Below the pieces are notes generated by a model. The model was not told the origin of the DNA, did no database searches, and worked only from the letters and a program-made list of their open reading frames with translations. From the NCBI RefSeq assembly GCF_026210795.1, contig NC_089431.1, positions 4,092,001-4,156,000 of the forward strand: a stretch of DNA of 64,000 bases, written 5' to 3'. The translations under genes and the position numbers were made by a program. The first letter of the stretch is position 1; each line of letters starts with the position of its first letter. Below, in pieces: positions 1-12,900 of this stretch. Origin of the DNA: Rhizophagus irregularis (lineage: Eukaryota > Glomeromycota > Glomeromycetes > Glomerales > Glomeraceae).

Positions 1-872
1 TTTATGTAAGAATGACTCTTCCTTGAACTTGCATTTAGAATTTGGCATATTGTAATTTATTATTAATGTGTTTTTGTTAAATGACATGTATTAACTCTCT
101 TTTCTTTTATTTTTAACTATATTTCGTCCCCGTATTTGATCTTTGGTATGTATTTGATTTTTGGGTACATCACGTTCTTGATCTTTGAATGTAACATGAT
201 CTTTATCTTTGGAGTATTGTGGTTTTGACCTTTGGTGTATATCTGATATTATTTTCTTAATTTTTTTGATGTGCATTGTGTTCTTATTCTTTGGGTATAT
301 TATGTATTCTCGATCTTTGTCGTATTATATTCTTGATCTTTGGATGCATCACATTCCTGATATTTGGTATGTCTTTATCTTTAAGTAATTATAATAAAAT
401 GTCATAAACAGTGAATGGTTGCTTTAGGGTGGCTTTACACTAATCCTAATCTCTGTTCTTACTATTCAAATAGAGCAGCATTACGCAATGTGTACTATTG
501 TATGGTTTCACTATCTTAAAATAAAAATAAAATGATTTATTTTAACAAGAATGTATTTATAAATTTTCAATAAGTAAGATCCATACGTTGTAAGACCATA
601 TAAGAGATGAACAAGTAAAGAAAAAAAAGCTATTTAAATGTATATTGCAAGAAAAAATCAAAATTAAAATAAAAAAACTAGAGACAAGATCCGTCATCCG
701 TTTGAATTTTGTGATTTAAAGTTACAAATGAATGTTTGAAAAAAAAAATTTTGAATAAATATTCTTTGAGAATTGATGTTTTTAGCGTAAAATTTATTTC
801 GATTTATATATAGCAATAGATTCGCTATATACAAATTATACTTTGGATATCGGTTATCCGAATATCCATTGG

Positions 873-906
<34 letters not shown>

Positions 907-911
907 TATAT
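873..911. repeat. AT dinucleotide microsatellite
   Basis: An almost pure run of alternating A and T, about 39 bases long, with one break near its middle. Simple-sequence repeat. Confidence 0.9.
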
Positions 912-934
912 CTAAATCAATTACCGTATTTTGC

Positions 935-1162
935 GGGTCACATTACCCCCCTATGCACAGTACCCTACAAAAAAGAACTCCCATTTTCTACCGATTTTAT
1001 TATTTAAAATAATTTAATAAATACCTAGGTATTAAGCATGATAAATACCCAATTATTATATAAGTTTTGTACATATCTACTAATAATAAAAACTCACGCA
1101 ATGGTGGGGGTATAAGGTCAAAACCCCTGAAATCTGTATCATACCCGGGGTACTGTGGCCCT
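935..1162. repeat. Putative MITE with imperfect inverted termini
   Basis: The left end reads GGGTCACATTACCCC and the right end, reverse-complemented, reads GGGCCACAGTACCCC; similarity continues to a shared TATG. The interior of about 190 bp is non-coding. Size and termini fit a small non-autonomous DNA transposon. No clear target duplication was found, so the exact ends are uncertain. Confidence 0.45.
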
Positions 1163-1906
1163 ACTACAAATAAATTTTATAATTCTTTGTCATTATAGAT
1201 AGTCATTGGCTCCATTTAATCTGCGGGTCACTATCTATAAGTCTGAACGATCTTTAAAATTATTAATATCCACTCAAACAACGGATCCAACCTCTAACAA
1301 AAACACATGATGTTCTATGATTTTGCCAAGAGATCAGAATTATTCCATTATCATAATAAAAGAATAAAACGGAATTTTTATGAATTTTAATAATTCTATT
1401 CAGGCGCCAATCATTATTGCAGATTTTATTGACTTTATCCATCAAAAAATTATTTCCGATTTGCCGTGTTATTAGCACTGCAGCACAATCTAGGTAAGCC
1501 CGCATTAAGATGTGAGCGGGCTAAAATTATCAAATATTTCTTACTATAATTAGTAAAATTGACAAAATTTGTCGCGTGTTTTATCCGAAGGACGATGATG
1601 ATAGAGTCATGCCAAGCCTTAATGCACAATACCATTTATTCTTCCTACAAAAAAAAATCATAAAAATTACATAATATACTGTACAATCCTAATTTCCGTA
1701 AATTTGAAATATTTTTTCTTTTAAAACTCTCTCTCTCTTTATTATAAATCGTTATGATAGTTTTATTTTTGTACTTTCACATGTCTACTTCGTTGTGTAG
1801 TTTTTTACTAACATCTTAAAAGCTTTTAGTTTAACTAAACATATCATTCAAACATAATAACAACGATCATCAGTACATCCTGTCATTTTTTTTATTTTTC
1901 GAATCC

Positions 1907-3419
1907 TTATGAAATCTGTAAAATTTGAAATATTTCATAATCTTCTACGGAAAATATTTCATTATCTCTGACTCTTCTAGTTTCTCTGATTGGTTTTTCA
2001 TAATCTCTTTTTTTACAATAACCTTTATCATAAAAACGATTTCCAAACAAGAAAAGGTCCGAATGACCAAATGATGGACCATAATTACAACCATTCCAAA
2101 TACCGTTCCATATAGCGTTAAATACATCCTCTACACGACTTAAAGCATAATCTTCAATACTATCACTATTTTCAAAGGAGAATATAAAACTATTCTTAGT
2201 GGCGCTATAACCACTAACAGAACTCCATTCAACTGGATTATATCCTCCAAGAATTTTGTCACTATCTTTCACTTTAACGATCGTTATAGTACGAGGTTTA
2301 TTATCACAGATTTCATGAAATTTATTAGCGGCAAACCCATCACGAGATCCACGAAGCATTAATTTGAATTCATATGAAGAAGCTAAATTGTCTGTAATAT
2401 CCAATTTATCAATCCATTTTGAAATTAATTCAATATGTTGAATTGTAATAATTTTTGAATCGATTAATTCCGGATAATTATCGATATTATTATGAGGCTT
2501 TGGCTTTATACCACTTGGTCTGCTATCAGGATGCAAATTTAAAAAAGTTTTCAATAAATCCATATACAATTCCTTTGGTAAAATCTTCTTGTATGGTAAT
2601 ACTTTATCGGAAAATTCTTTAGAAGTTAAATTATAGAATCTAATAAGAGGAATACATTGTTGTAACGTATTTTTTAATATATTAAACTCATTTTTTGAAA
2701 AGTTTGTAGGATCAGAAGGAAGTTCGGGATTTTGAGAAAATTCCCATTTAAGTACATGTTCCCAAACCTGAATTTCGCTCATCCGGGAATTATCATTTCG
2801 AACAAGTGAAATTAAAACTTTTTCTGGAATTAAAGAGAAATTAAGCGATTTGAATATCTTATCTGGTTTCTTTAATATAAGATTATTACAATATGTTTGA
2901 AGCTCCAAGAAAGAATCATTTTCAAAACTTGTTTGATATACCAGATTAAAATTTTGTTCTATCCAGCTTGCTTTGTTTTTAACCAAGAAGGATTGTAAAT
3001 AGTTGTTCAATTCCCGAAGGCTTAGTTCGCTAGCAGTAACCAAGATATCAGAAATATCATATTCTTCCAAAGTAAGTTCTCCTCCATAAATATACCTAAG
3101 ATAAAAAAACGTATGTTATGAAAAATTTTTATCGCTCAACTTATTAATTATTATCTTATATAATTTAATCTTTTTTTACCCTTAAAATTATCTGAAAAAT
3201 TTCAGGTGAAATATTGGGTAATTTGATATGTACCAAAGTTTCATCATTTTTCTTTTTATTTGTTGATAAAATTCTTCGCAAATAAGGAGAACGATAATTC
3301 AATATAACCATATGAGCTCTAAATATTTTCACGTTAGGATCATTACCAACTTCAATAGTAATATCATCGTCATCTAAAATTTCAAGTAAATTTTGTGATA
3401 ATTTTGGATAAAACTTCAT
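1907..3419 (-). CDS. BTB-BACK-TLDc protein with altered splice donor (possibly decaying)
   Basis: Exon 1 is 3419 to about 3181 and exon 2 is 3095-1907. Exon 1 gives the BTB fold (FRAH, ILNYRSPYL, LPNISPEIFQ). Exon 2 gives the rest of BTB, a BACK-like helical region starting at WIEQNFNLVY, and a C-terminal TLDc domain (GSRDGF, FHEICDN, ILGGYNPVEW, SFIFSF, GPSFG). The likely role is a BTB-type adaptor for a cullin-3 ubiquitin ligase or an oxidative-stress TLDc protein; that is family knowledge, not shown here. Its closest relative in the window is 61734-63214. Two oddities: three residues are missing from the BTB core between ILDDD and ITIEVG, and an extra G at the exon 1 donor (AAGGGTAAAA where paralogues have AAGGTAAG) means canonical GT splicing shifts the frame. 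It may be a recent pseudogene, or it may use a non-canonical donor. Start chosen at the ATG at 3419. Confidence 0.7.
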
Positions 3420-5226
3420 TATACTGATTTTTTAATAAAGGCAAAAAAAAGTTACATGTAAAAATTTTTTTTCTAATTTGTGAAGTGTTAACTTATATAT
3501 TATTTGCGAGATCGTCGAACCTGTGCTCTCAACGCTCCTTTCGCTATCGATTCTCAATCTAATCAAGATATAAGCCATGTGTCTCCCCCAGTCCCCCTGC
3601 GAGATCATGAAGATCGAACCAATTAAATTTGATCTCAGCTGACTGCGGTATATCCTAGTTCCTACTTCGTCAATTTATCATGTTGGTCTCCTTTTTCTCT
3701 CTCTTCCTATCTAACAAATGATCGTTACCGTATTTCTCCTTTTTGCGTGTGTTCTACAATTTTCCAGCAAGTTCTATTTTGTCTTTTACTTTTCACCGCC
3801 GATAATGCTATGTAATGATATTTCATTTACAAATCATTCACCTGATTTTATGTTATCACTCTCATTTTTCATAATAATTCTTCCGTTCTCTTCCTCTTGT
3901 ATTAAATTTTACCTTCACTTCTCTCTTTCCTTACTCACGACTAAAGGTACTAATTTAGCATACCCGTTTTGTGAGCGCGATTTATAATTTCACGTGTCGT
4001 TGTGATAGATAAATTTATATTTATCTCAGCTATCTAGTTTTTTTTTGGTGCCTGATTTCTGAACAGGATAGATTATTTTAATTTTATGCCTGTGTTATTG
4101 TTTATGAATCTTTTTATGTACCTATTTTTTCGTCGTATTTCTTTGTATATGTAACACATTTTGATATTAATAAAGTTACAGCATGATAGAGCTGATTTAG
4201 AGATGATTAACATACAAATTTGGGAATACTTCCATATTTTTCTTTTTTTCTTAACTTACACCAGGTTTGCGCGTTTTACAATCAGTAACATTAAATTAGT
4301 TAGTTGATGATGACTAAATTAGTTGTATGTGAATGAATATTACTTTTCTTCTGATGGAAATTGAATCTACCATTCCAGTGCGATAACTCGCCTTCTATTG
4401 ATCACAAAAACCCTGTAAAAAATCTGATCCGTGTTTTATCTTTCCATGTTTTTTCCGTGAATGTATCATTTTCATGGAATTTATAGCCTTAAATCATGGA
4501 AATTTTCATCTCGCTAACACGGATATCCGTGAATGTATCATTTTCACGGAATTTTTACGGAAGACACGGAGAAATAATGGAAATATTCGGATAAAAATTT
4601 TTTATAGGGAAACATGAAATTATTACCATTAGATATGCCGTGAATTTTTTTTTTTGTTAGTAACGCACATTTCTTAATACAAATTACACTACAATAAAGC
4701 AAATACAAAGTCACGAAAAAAATTCGAATTATCTACTAACGCTAGTTTAATATACTAGCTGTAGCTAAAGCTACTAATATGAATTTCCAATGAAAAAAAT
4801 AATAAAAACAAATGGAGAGGATAGTGAAGAGCCTTCTTATGCGGTATGAAGTTTAGCGTTACCGTGTACACTAGATATGCTATGATGAGACAAATTCTGA
4901 GCTAAATTTCATCCTTTCACGATCAATGGACGGATGGACGGCAAGTTGTATTTTAATAATCTAAAATTATTAATCACGTTTTTTTTTTAAGTTTAACTTT
5001 TCAGCTTTTAGGAAGGAGTCTATAAATTCTTAAAAAATAAAAATTTACTCGACTTATACATTTTAATTATCTGTACTTTGAACTGCCGGAACTGCACATG
5101 GGTGGGCTAGGTTAATAATAAAACTATATAATAACTTTTACCAGATTTTAAAAAGCAAAAACAACTCATTTTATTTATTTCTTTAACGTTTTAAAAGAAG
5201 TTACAAAACTATCTATATAATATTAA
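3420..5226. other. Intergenic, AT-rich, one MITE
   Basis: No supported gene. The plus-strand frame at 3718-3987 is hydrophobic, starts with ATG and has no family features, so it was not called. A 199-bp inverted-repeat element lies at 4411-4609. Confidence 0.55.
4411..4609. repeat. MITE with terminal inverted repeats
   Basis: The left end reads CCCTGTAAAAAATCTGATCCG and the right end, reverse-complemented, CCCTATAAAAAATTTTTATCC. Inside, the word CCGTGAATGTATCATTTTC occurs twice in direct orientation (about 4452 and 4530). Length and structure fit a small non-autonomous DNA transposon. The target duplication is unclear in the A-rich flanks. Confidence 0.55.
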
Positions 5227-6708
5227 TCAATTCTTTGTGATTTGAAATACTTCATAATCTTCTACAGAAAATAATTCTGAAGTTTCCCAGATTAGACTTT
5301 TATAAACACCTTTTCTACAATAACTCGCACAAAAATTGTTACCTTCCAAAATAAGGTCATAATTACCAAATGATGGACCGTAATAATGATTATTCCATAT
5401 AGCATGATTTTCATCCGCTACACGACTTAAAACATAATTTTCATTACTATTTATACTATTTTCAAAGGAGAATATAAAACTCTCATTAGTATTACTATAA
5501 CCACCAATAGCGGAATTCCATCCAATTGGATTGTATCCTCCAAGAATTTTGTTAATTCCTTTCACTTTAACAACTGTTATAGTACGAGGTTGGTTAACAC
5601 AAACTTCATGAAATTTATTATTAGATAACCCATCACGAGAACCACTAATCATTAATTTGAAATCGTATGAAGAAGTTAATTTGTCTGTAATTTCTAATTT
5701 ATCAATCCATTTTAAAATTAATTCAACGTGTCGATTTGTAATTATTTTTGAACCAATATTATTACGAGGTTTTGATTTACCACTTGGATTGCTATTTGGA
5801 TGTAAATTTAAAAAAGTTTTTAATAAATCCATATATAATTCCTTTGGTAAAATTTTCCTATAAGGTAATACTTTATCAGAAAATTCTTTAGAAGTTAAAT
5901 TATAGAATCTAATAAAAGGAATACATTGTTGTAATGTATTTTTTAATATATTAAAATCATTTTTTGAAAACTTCGAATAATCAGCAGGAAGTTCAGGATT
6001 TTGAGCAAGTCCCCATTTAAGCACGTATTCCCAAACCTGAGTTTCTTTCATTTGAAGATTATCACTTTTGACAAGTGAGATCAAACCTTCTTCTGGAATT
6101 GAAGGAAAGCCTAATGAATTAAATATTTTATCCGGTTCTTTGAACATTAGATCATTACAATGATTTTGAAGTTCCGAAAAAGAATCATCTTCAAAACTTG
6201 TTCGATATACAAGATTAAAATTTTGTTCCACCCAGTTTGAATTATTTTCAATCAAAATAGATTGTAAGTGATTGATTAATCCTCGAAGTTTAAGTTCACT
6301 AGCAGCAACTAGAACGTTAATAATATCTGCTGAATCATTGCATTCTCCAAAAGAAAGTTTTCCCCCATAAATATACCTAAAACAAAATAAAAAATTTATG
6401 TGTGAAAAAATTTTACCAATTGCATTATATAATCTATAATTCAAGACTACTTACCTTAAAATTATTTGAAAAATTTCGGGCGAAATATTAGGTAATTTGA
6501 TATGTTCATCGGATTTCGATTTCTTTTTATCAGTTGATAAAATTTCACGAAAATAAGGAGAACGATAATTTAAAATGAGCGTATGAGCTCGAAACTTTCT
6601 TATGTGAGGGTCATTACCAACTTCAATAATAATATCATAATGTTGGTTTTCATCTAAAATTTCGAGTAAATTTTCAGATAATTCTGGTAAAAATTTATTA
6701 TCAACCAT
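5227..6708 (-). CDS. BTB-BACK-TLDc domain protein
   Basis: Two exons, 6708-6455 and 6376-5227, joined by a 78-bp GT-AG intron (donor AAG|GTAAGT, acceptor TTTTAG|GTAT); 467 residues. BTB spans roughly residues 22-120, with FRAH at 39-42 and an exon junction inside ILR|YIYGG. A BACK-like region follows from about 135 (WVEQNFNLVY), and the TLDc domain runs from about 285 to the end (SGSRDG, FHEVCVNQPRT, ILGGYNPIGW, SFIFSFENS, GPSFGNYDL). Start chosen at the ATG at 6708; the frame stays open upstream only through a TTG. BTB-BACK proteins usually bridge substrates to cullin-3, and TLDc domains are linked to oxidative-stress resistance. The combination is strongly expanded in Rhizophagus. All domains look intact, so it is probably functional. 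Substrate unknown. Confidence 0.9.
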
Positions 6709-8193
6709 TATAACTGAATTTTCACAATTCAAAAAAAAAAAAAATTTTTTTTAATGAGCGAAAATGTCGACTAATTTGTATAAGGTCAACCCTATATATA
6801 CGTAATATTTTGTAGATCATTATTGTGATGTTTTAATTGTTGCGGATTTATGATTCTTGAAAAATGATTCGAAATCAAATTATCAAATTTAATAATGATC
6901 TCCGGTAAATTTCCCTCATAAAGTAATTTAATTGACAAGTCCGATACGCCCGAGTCGCCCGATACGCCTTCAATATGACATTATTTTCACGTGACGTTAA
7001 TTATGCATAAAAAAATCAATCATCCCGATTTAGGGTTGTTTAATTGGTAAATTTTAAAGGTTTGTATTAACCATTTTCGGTATAAAGAAAACTTTGTAAT
7101 ACTTAAATAGAGGATAAATCTTATATAGTTAAAAACCCACTTCTATTTTATAATTTAAAAAACTAAAATGAAGATTTATTGTTCGTATGAAGTTTAAAAC
7201 CTTTGCGTCTATCGATATGAAATGAAGAATATTATTTGCTCACATTTTCGTTTAGAAAAAACGCGATATTTAATTTATATAATATACGTTTTATTTTTGC
7301 ATGTATGGACGTTTCTAATTTTCAAAGGTACAAGATTTATAAATTTTCGAGAATCATTTTTGGCATTTTATTATTATATATAGATAATTCATAGCGATAA
7401 TAGTGTAATTAGTGCAATTTAAATACTTAGGCAACTTATTTATGAGTATGATTTTACATTAATAAAATCTTCGTCACATTCGTTTTCATTGTCAAAGTAC
7501 TCTCATTTACCATCATTCTCCACTGCAACGAAAGATTATTTAAATCGGTTAAGAGAACACCTTCATTTTTATGCAGTAGCAGAAATTCGGTTTTTAATGA
7601 CAAAAAATGATGTGACGTGGACATTGGGGATGAAATAAAATTGAATCGTGTAACGGAAATAGGTTCAAAGGAATAATATTAAGTTTAATAAATATGAATC
7701 CAATTTTCAGTTTCTTTTTCCGCCATTTAAACTAATTATTCTATTGTTTTTAGTGGTGATTTATTTAGCCGATTATTTGAAAACAATGAAAATAAAAATA
7801 AAATATTATAGGGTTTATTCTACCCTTTAAAGCAGATTTGTTTTCCGAAAAATTATGGAAATTTTTAACTTTTTTTTTTCTTATTACAAATACTTACTTA
7901 TAATTACAAGACACGGTATTTTACACTAAGCAAAAGTTGTATTTCGAAAATAACTAATATTTATTTATAAGATATAATAATATATTTTACAAAAAAAAAA
8001 TACTTTTAAAAGAAATTCCACACTTTTCGATATATAAAAATTGATTTGATATATATATATATAAGTCAAAGATTATTAACCCTAGTGATATACTCTATAT
8101 TTTATTAAAAGAGAAATTAATTATATGCATTGTTTAGAATGAAAAGACAAAATAAATTATTTACCGTTAATATGAGGTTGATTAAAATTTACG
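6709..8193. other. Intergenic, no gene seen
   Basis: Between a BTB start and the 3' end of the next kinase. Very AT-rich, with poly-T and (TA)n runs near 8050. No open frame longer than 60 codons has protein-like features. Confidence 0.6.
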
Positions 8194-9859
8194 TTAAATA
8201 TCAAGTTCAAATTCTTTCGTAAGGTAATCTAAGGAAAATATAAATTTCATTAATTTATATATTAAAATAATTTCATTTCACAATTTTATAATACCATTAT
8301 TATTATTATCTTTAACTACTAAGCTTTCTTCGAACTTTCTTGTATCTTTAAAAGAAATAATGATAATTAATAATAATAGCAATAGATATTTAATAATAAA
8401 AATAAAAATAATAAAATGTATCTATATAATTAAAAAAGTTAAATAACCAATAAAAAAAAGGTAAACTTTAATATAAAAAATTTCTAACCTAATTCTAAAT
8501 TAATGGATCGACTCTTTAAAGACATTGCGGAATAAATCATGTTACTTAAAGGCCTACTCTTATAAATGGCACCTGGATTATTTTTTACAAGTTCAATATC
8601 TGATGATTCTATAATTTTGGTTGGAATTTTTTTATTGGAATTTATTTCTTCATTTCTCCACATTTCTCGAATTTTTGAAAATGTAATATCAGCTGATGGT
8701 CTTTTCTCGGGATCGGAATGCCAACATTCTTTCATTAATTCAATATAACCTTCGGGTGCATTTGTTACAATTGGTGGGCGTAAACCATCGCATATGTCAA
8801 AAATAAGACATGTATCGTGATCTTCATCCCAAAAAGGTTTTCTACCTGTCATAAATTCCCACATAAGCATTCCATAACTGTATATATCTGAAGCTTCAGT
8901 ATATTTTTGTCCTTGAAAAATCTCATGAGCCATATAAGGAATAATACCATAACTTTCATTATCATCTCCAGATTCAGTTACAGATTTACTAATTCCTAAA
9001 TCACCTATATATGTGTGGTAATGATCGTTACAACCTTTTTTTAAAAGAATATTTCCACTATGCAAATCTCTGTGAATGATTTTGCATCCGTGCATGCCTC
9101 GAAGTCCGAATATTATTTGTCGTAAGATAGACAACTTACTTTTCCAGCAGATTTTGTAATAATCATTCTTAAGACAAGTTGACAAATCACCACAATCATA
9201 ATATGGCATAATCATTATTAAATCTTTGGTAACATAATCTTGGGTGATTCCGAAATATTCACCAATATAAAGTATTGAAGAAAGCTTATAAAATATTTTG
9301 AGCTAATTAAAAAAAACTTGAACTCAGTTTATTTATCCTACATGAACATTTATTAATCAATATAAAAAACAAGGTTCAATTACCGTACCTCATTCAATTC
9401 CTTGGATGTAATGTTTTTAGAATTTTTAAGTTTTTTGAGAACTACTGTTTCATCACGCCGACGAACAATATTATCAATATTACTAGTATGCCAATCAGTC
9501 GAACCACCAACCCAAGTTGCTTTATAAACTTTGCTAAATCCTCCCTCAGCAATAAATTCTATAATTTTGAATTGATCGTAGGGAACGAACTTCAAATTTC
9601 TATATGAACAATTTGTTTGTGTGTATGTGATAAAATCGTCTATAACTGTGTTTCCACTTTGTTGAGGTTTAATTATAATTCTTGTTTTGTAACACACGTG
9701 ACAGATCTGATGATTTTCATCTATTCTTCTTCTATTACATTGATTACATTTCTTATATAACTTTCTTATGTTAACTGTAGTTCGTATTGGTTGACTTAAA
9801 GGTATATTAAGTGCAATTTTACGTTTATATTTTGTCGATTTACTCGATTGTTCCATCAT
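8194..9859 (-). CDS. TKL-like protein kinase with N-terminal CxxC-CxxC knuckle
   Basis: Four exons: 9859-9389, 9302-8489, 8345-8295, 8228-8194; all junctions are GT-AG and keep frame, giving 456 residues. Cys 38, 41, 53 and 56 (KKCNQCN...ICHVCY) look like a zinc knuckle. The kinase domain starts near 98: glycine loop IAEGGFSKVYKA, beta-3 Lys at about 142 (VVLKK), catalytic HRD 234-236 with Asn 241, DLG 258-260 in place of DFG, and a C-lobe ending WHSDPEKRPS. The usual APE is AHE here (residues 282-284); its paralogues have APE. The short C-terminal tail ends DYLTKEFELDI. One extra T, compared with the homologous exon at 25151-25080, appears to create the stop, so the tail is shorter than in the paralogues. 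Probably a serine/threonine or dual-specificity signalling kinase. Substrate unknown; possibly reduced activity because of AHE. Confidence 0.87.
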
Positions 9860-9943
9860 ACATTAATTTATTTTGAAAAAAGTCAATTTGTTAGTTTGAG
9901 ACATTTAAGAATTATGTTCAATTTATAAATGATAAAATTATAT

Positions 9944-9986
9944 GAATTCTGTGCCGCAATTCCTTATAGAAACTTCTAATCGGAAA
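9944..9986 (-). promoter_or_regulatory. Conserved upstream element of the kinase family
   Basis: About 85-130 bp before the kinase start. On the plus strand it contains GAATTCTGTGC, then CTTATAGAA, then TTCTAATCGGAAA. The same order of words occurs upstream of the kinases at 19327 and 26841 and of the fragment at 23627. A TATA-like palindrome (ATTTATAAAT) lies between it and the ATG. The paired TTC/GAA words resemble heat-shock-element half-sites, but that reading is inference. Confidence 0.45.
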
Positions 9987-12900
9987 TTGATAACTAATCT
10001 AGAACTGTATCTTGGAATAAATTCTTTCAAAGAATTCTTTCTATAAAAGTACATGCGATTGCACGATAATTTGATAAGATCATCAATGTAAATTTACGAC
10101 GACGACAAAAAAACCTCATGACATTTTTGTAACACTACAAAAAAATAAGGTTACAAAAAAACTTTTTTTTATAGACAAACAAAATCGTATTAAGATATAT
10201 GAAATTATCAAATTTATTAATTAATCCTTTATTAGTTAAAAAGATAAAACAAAAAAATATTGGCTTACATAATTTCCATGGAATTTCCATAGAATTCCGT
10301 AAATCTATCTATGAATAATAAACTGGTCATTGTAAAAATATTTAAATGATAATGATAATTACGATTAAATGATGGATTGATTATGCTTATAATAAATTAT
10401 TTATATAAGTTTATTTTATGAAGAGAAATATTATTATTTAATACGTGATATTGATAAAAGCCAAAAGAGGTCGCGATATTTTTACTTGATAAAAAAAATT
10501 AGTGGAATAATAAATGATTACAAGACAAACTGGATATATTAGCCTAAATAATTGATACATACAAAATTTATTAATTAAGTTACAAGCAATTGACTATCTA
10601 CATAAAAAAAAGCTTTATAATTTATTGTATCAGAACATTTATTTATTTAAATGCCCAAAACCTGCCCATTTTATTACTGTTAATAATCGTTCTTGGAAGT
10701 TAAGTTCAACTTCTAAGATATGATTGATTCCATAATTTCCATTGTTATCATACTTTTTTAATCTTTTTAATCTTATCAGTGTTTTGAAATTGAAGTCACG
10801 TGATCACTCCTTCACTCCTTCCAAAACTATATACGCCATAAAGACTATGAAATTACTAAAATAAATCCGTATCAATATTTTGATAATTTAACTATATTTG
10901 TTACGTAGCATATGTTATCTGTTATTGACACAATAAAAAGATTGCGCCTAGAACAATTGATATTGTTTCGGTTAGTTCATTTACCACTTTTCATTCAATG
11001 GCTATTATTTTCTCAAAAAACAAACACAACCTACTGATGAAAATCAGAATGAAGAATCATCATTCCGAAGCGCCAAAAAAAAAAAAGGAATTAAAATTCC
11101 GTCAAAAGCAGGTTTGAGTTTTTAATTTCTCAAACAGGAGAAAACTTTTAGAACTGCTGCTAACATATAAAAGTAAACAAATTTTTGTGATACCGAGACT
11201 TCCATTCTCAAGTAAGACGAAAGCAAAGGAAAATTTAATCCATAACAACCAATGAATATCCGACTTTTTGACCCATAAAATTTTTGGGTTTTTTCGGTCA
11301 AACGTGTTTCACCAATGGAATGGTTTTATTTTGCATATGACCGAAAAATGCAACCGAGTAATCCACATTATTTATGTAGTTGTAATTATATTTAGAAAAT
11401 TATCTATTTTGGGAAATCGGAAACCATTAAAGCATTTAATAGTAAAAAAATATTGGTTAAAGTGGTACAGAAAAATATCGAACACTGAAAAGAGTAAAAT
11501 CGAAAAAGAAAGGAAGCAAGTATAGCTTGTTCAAAAAGAAAATTGGAAGGAAGAAAGAAAGGAAGAAAATTAGGGGGTGTATGACCATACAACAAATAAT
11601 CCTATCGCTCGTCAATTATGTTTGCGAGATGCAGCTGTCATAATAATTCCTACTACGCAAAAAAAAATTTTTGTTTTAAAAGCTTTTTCCTCGGTAAAAT
11701 TAGATTCTACAATTACAATTAAGTTTTAATGTGCCGACGTTCCTAATTTTAAGATTAATATATTAAATGAGAGTTAAATTGAATAAAAATGTAATGGTTA
11801 AATATTTTATCTGATTTTTTGGATATAAGATTATACACTAATTTTGTATTACTTAGTATAATATTATTAATATAACAATTTGATATAGATTTATTATCAA
11901 TTCATTCCTTAAGCATATCAGTAGTACAATAAAAAATTTTGTAACAAAATCACAATAATAAAATCTTTATTGTTCGTTCATGATGACGTAATTATGGTGA
12001 TTCCGTTTTTGATCAAAGATTTTGATTAAGGAAGTTAAAAATATTACCATGAAACTGTTAACTGCTCAATATTAAGTTCTTTTGTGTTTAGCCAATCAAA
12101 AAAATGATATTTTATATTATACTATCTTAAGATTTAGAAGTTTATTTTGGTATATTCAATCTATAAGGAAGCGAATGCACTTGTTTATCTATGGGACTAT
12201 GGGGAGGATAGTGTCTGTTAAGCATTTCCGACCTCCTTATATCATTAAAACTTATCATATAGGCGGTTATAATATTTGCTATAAGGTCAGTGGCACGGTA
12301 TCTTACAAAATTTCCACCCACGTGACTCCTTTAAACAATAAAAAAAATATATTTTTGAGTGTAGAATATTGTTACAAAGCTATAGTTAATTTTTTTATTT
12401 ACAATAGACGCGATTTTTTGTAGATGTTGCAATATTAATTTGAATATTTTAGCTAAATGAAGCAAGGTTTGAGCGCTTTTAACGAGTATGTATAATTGTA
12501 TATTATCTTTGTGAAAATATTGCCATTTTTAAAGAAATTACTGGGTTGTATTCTTTTTTTTTTATTTTTAATGCAATAGTATGATAAACAACATTGATTA
12601 CGTTAATTGATTGTGATAATAGAAAAGCAATAATAGTTATAATACTGTAAGACCAAACCAATTTTGATAACAATTTCGAATCAAAAATAAAGTATTTATA
12701 AATAAAATAAAGTAACCTATAAATATAATAATAATAATCTATTTTCAAAAAAACAACTTGCTTATAATAAATTTTATTAATAAATAACTTATTAATTAGT
12801 CATCTTAAAAAAGAAAAAATAAATAATTTTGTAACATTCTCTAAAATATTTAAACTTCCAAAGTCACAAACATATTTTGATATGATTAATAATCGAATTG

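Larger units (their letters stand above)
1..1906. other. Intergenic, AT-rich, no supported gene
   Basis: No convincing coding sequence. The short open frames at 91-276, 1263-1505 and 1450-1635 show no family signature. The stretch holds an AT microsatellite (about 873-911), a small inverted-repeat element (about 935-1162), and a GC-rich hairpin at 1496-1522 with 7-bp arms (AGCCCGC / GCGGGCT). The first 400 bases contain loose repeats of a 'ttgatctttgg' word, which looks like a decayed minisatellite. Confidence 0.6.

Noticed and set aside
3718-3987. 89-codon hydrophobic plus-strand frame
   Set aside because: No family signature, AT-rich codons, no splice or promoter support.
11268-12748. Three frames of 81-113 codons
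   Set aside because: Non-ATG starts or random composition; no homologous features.
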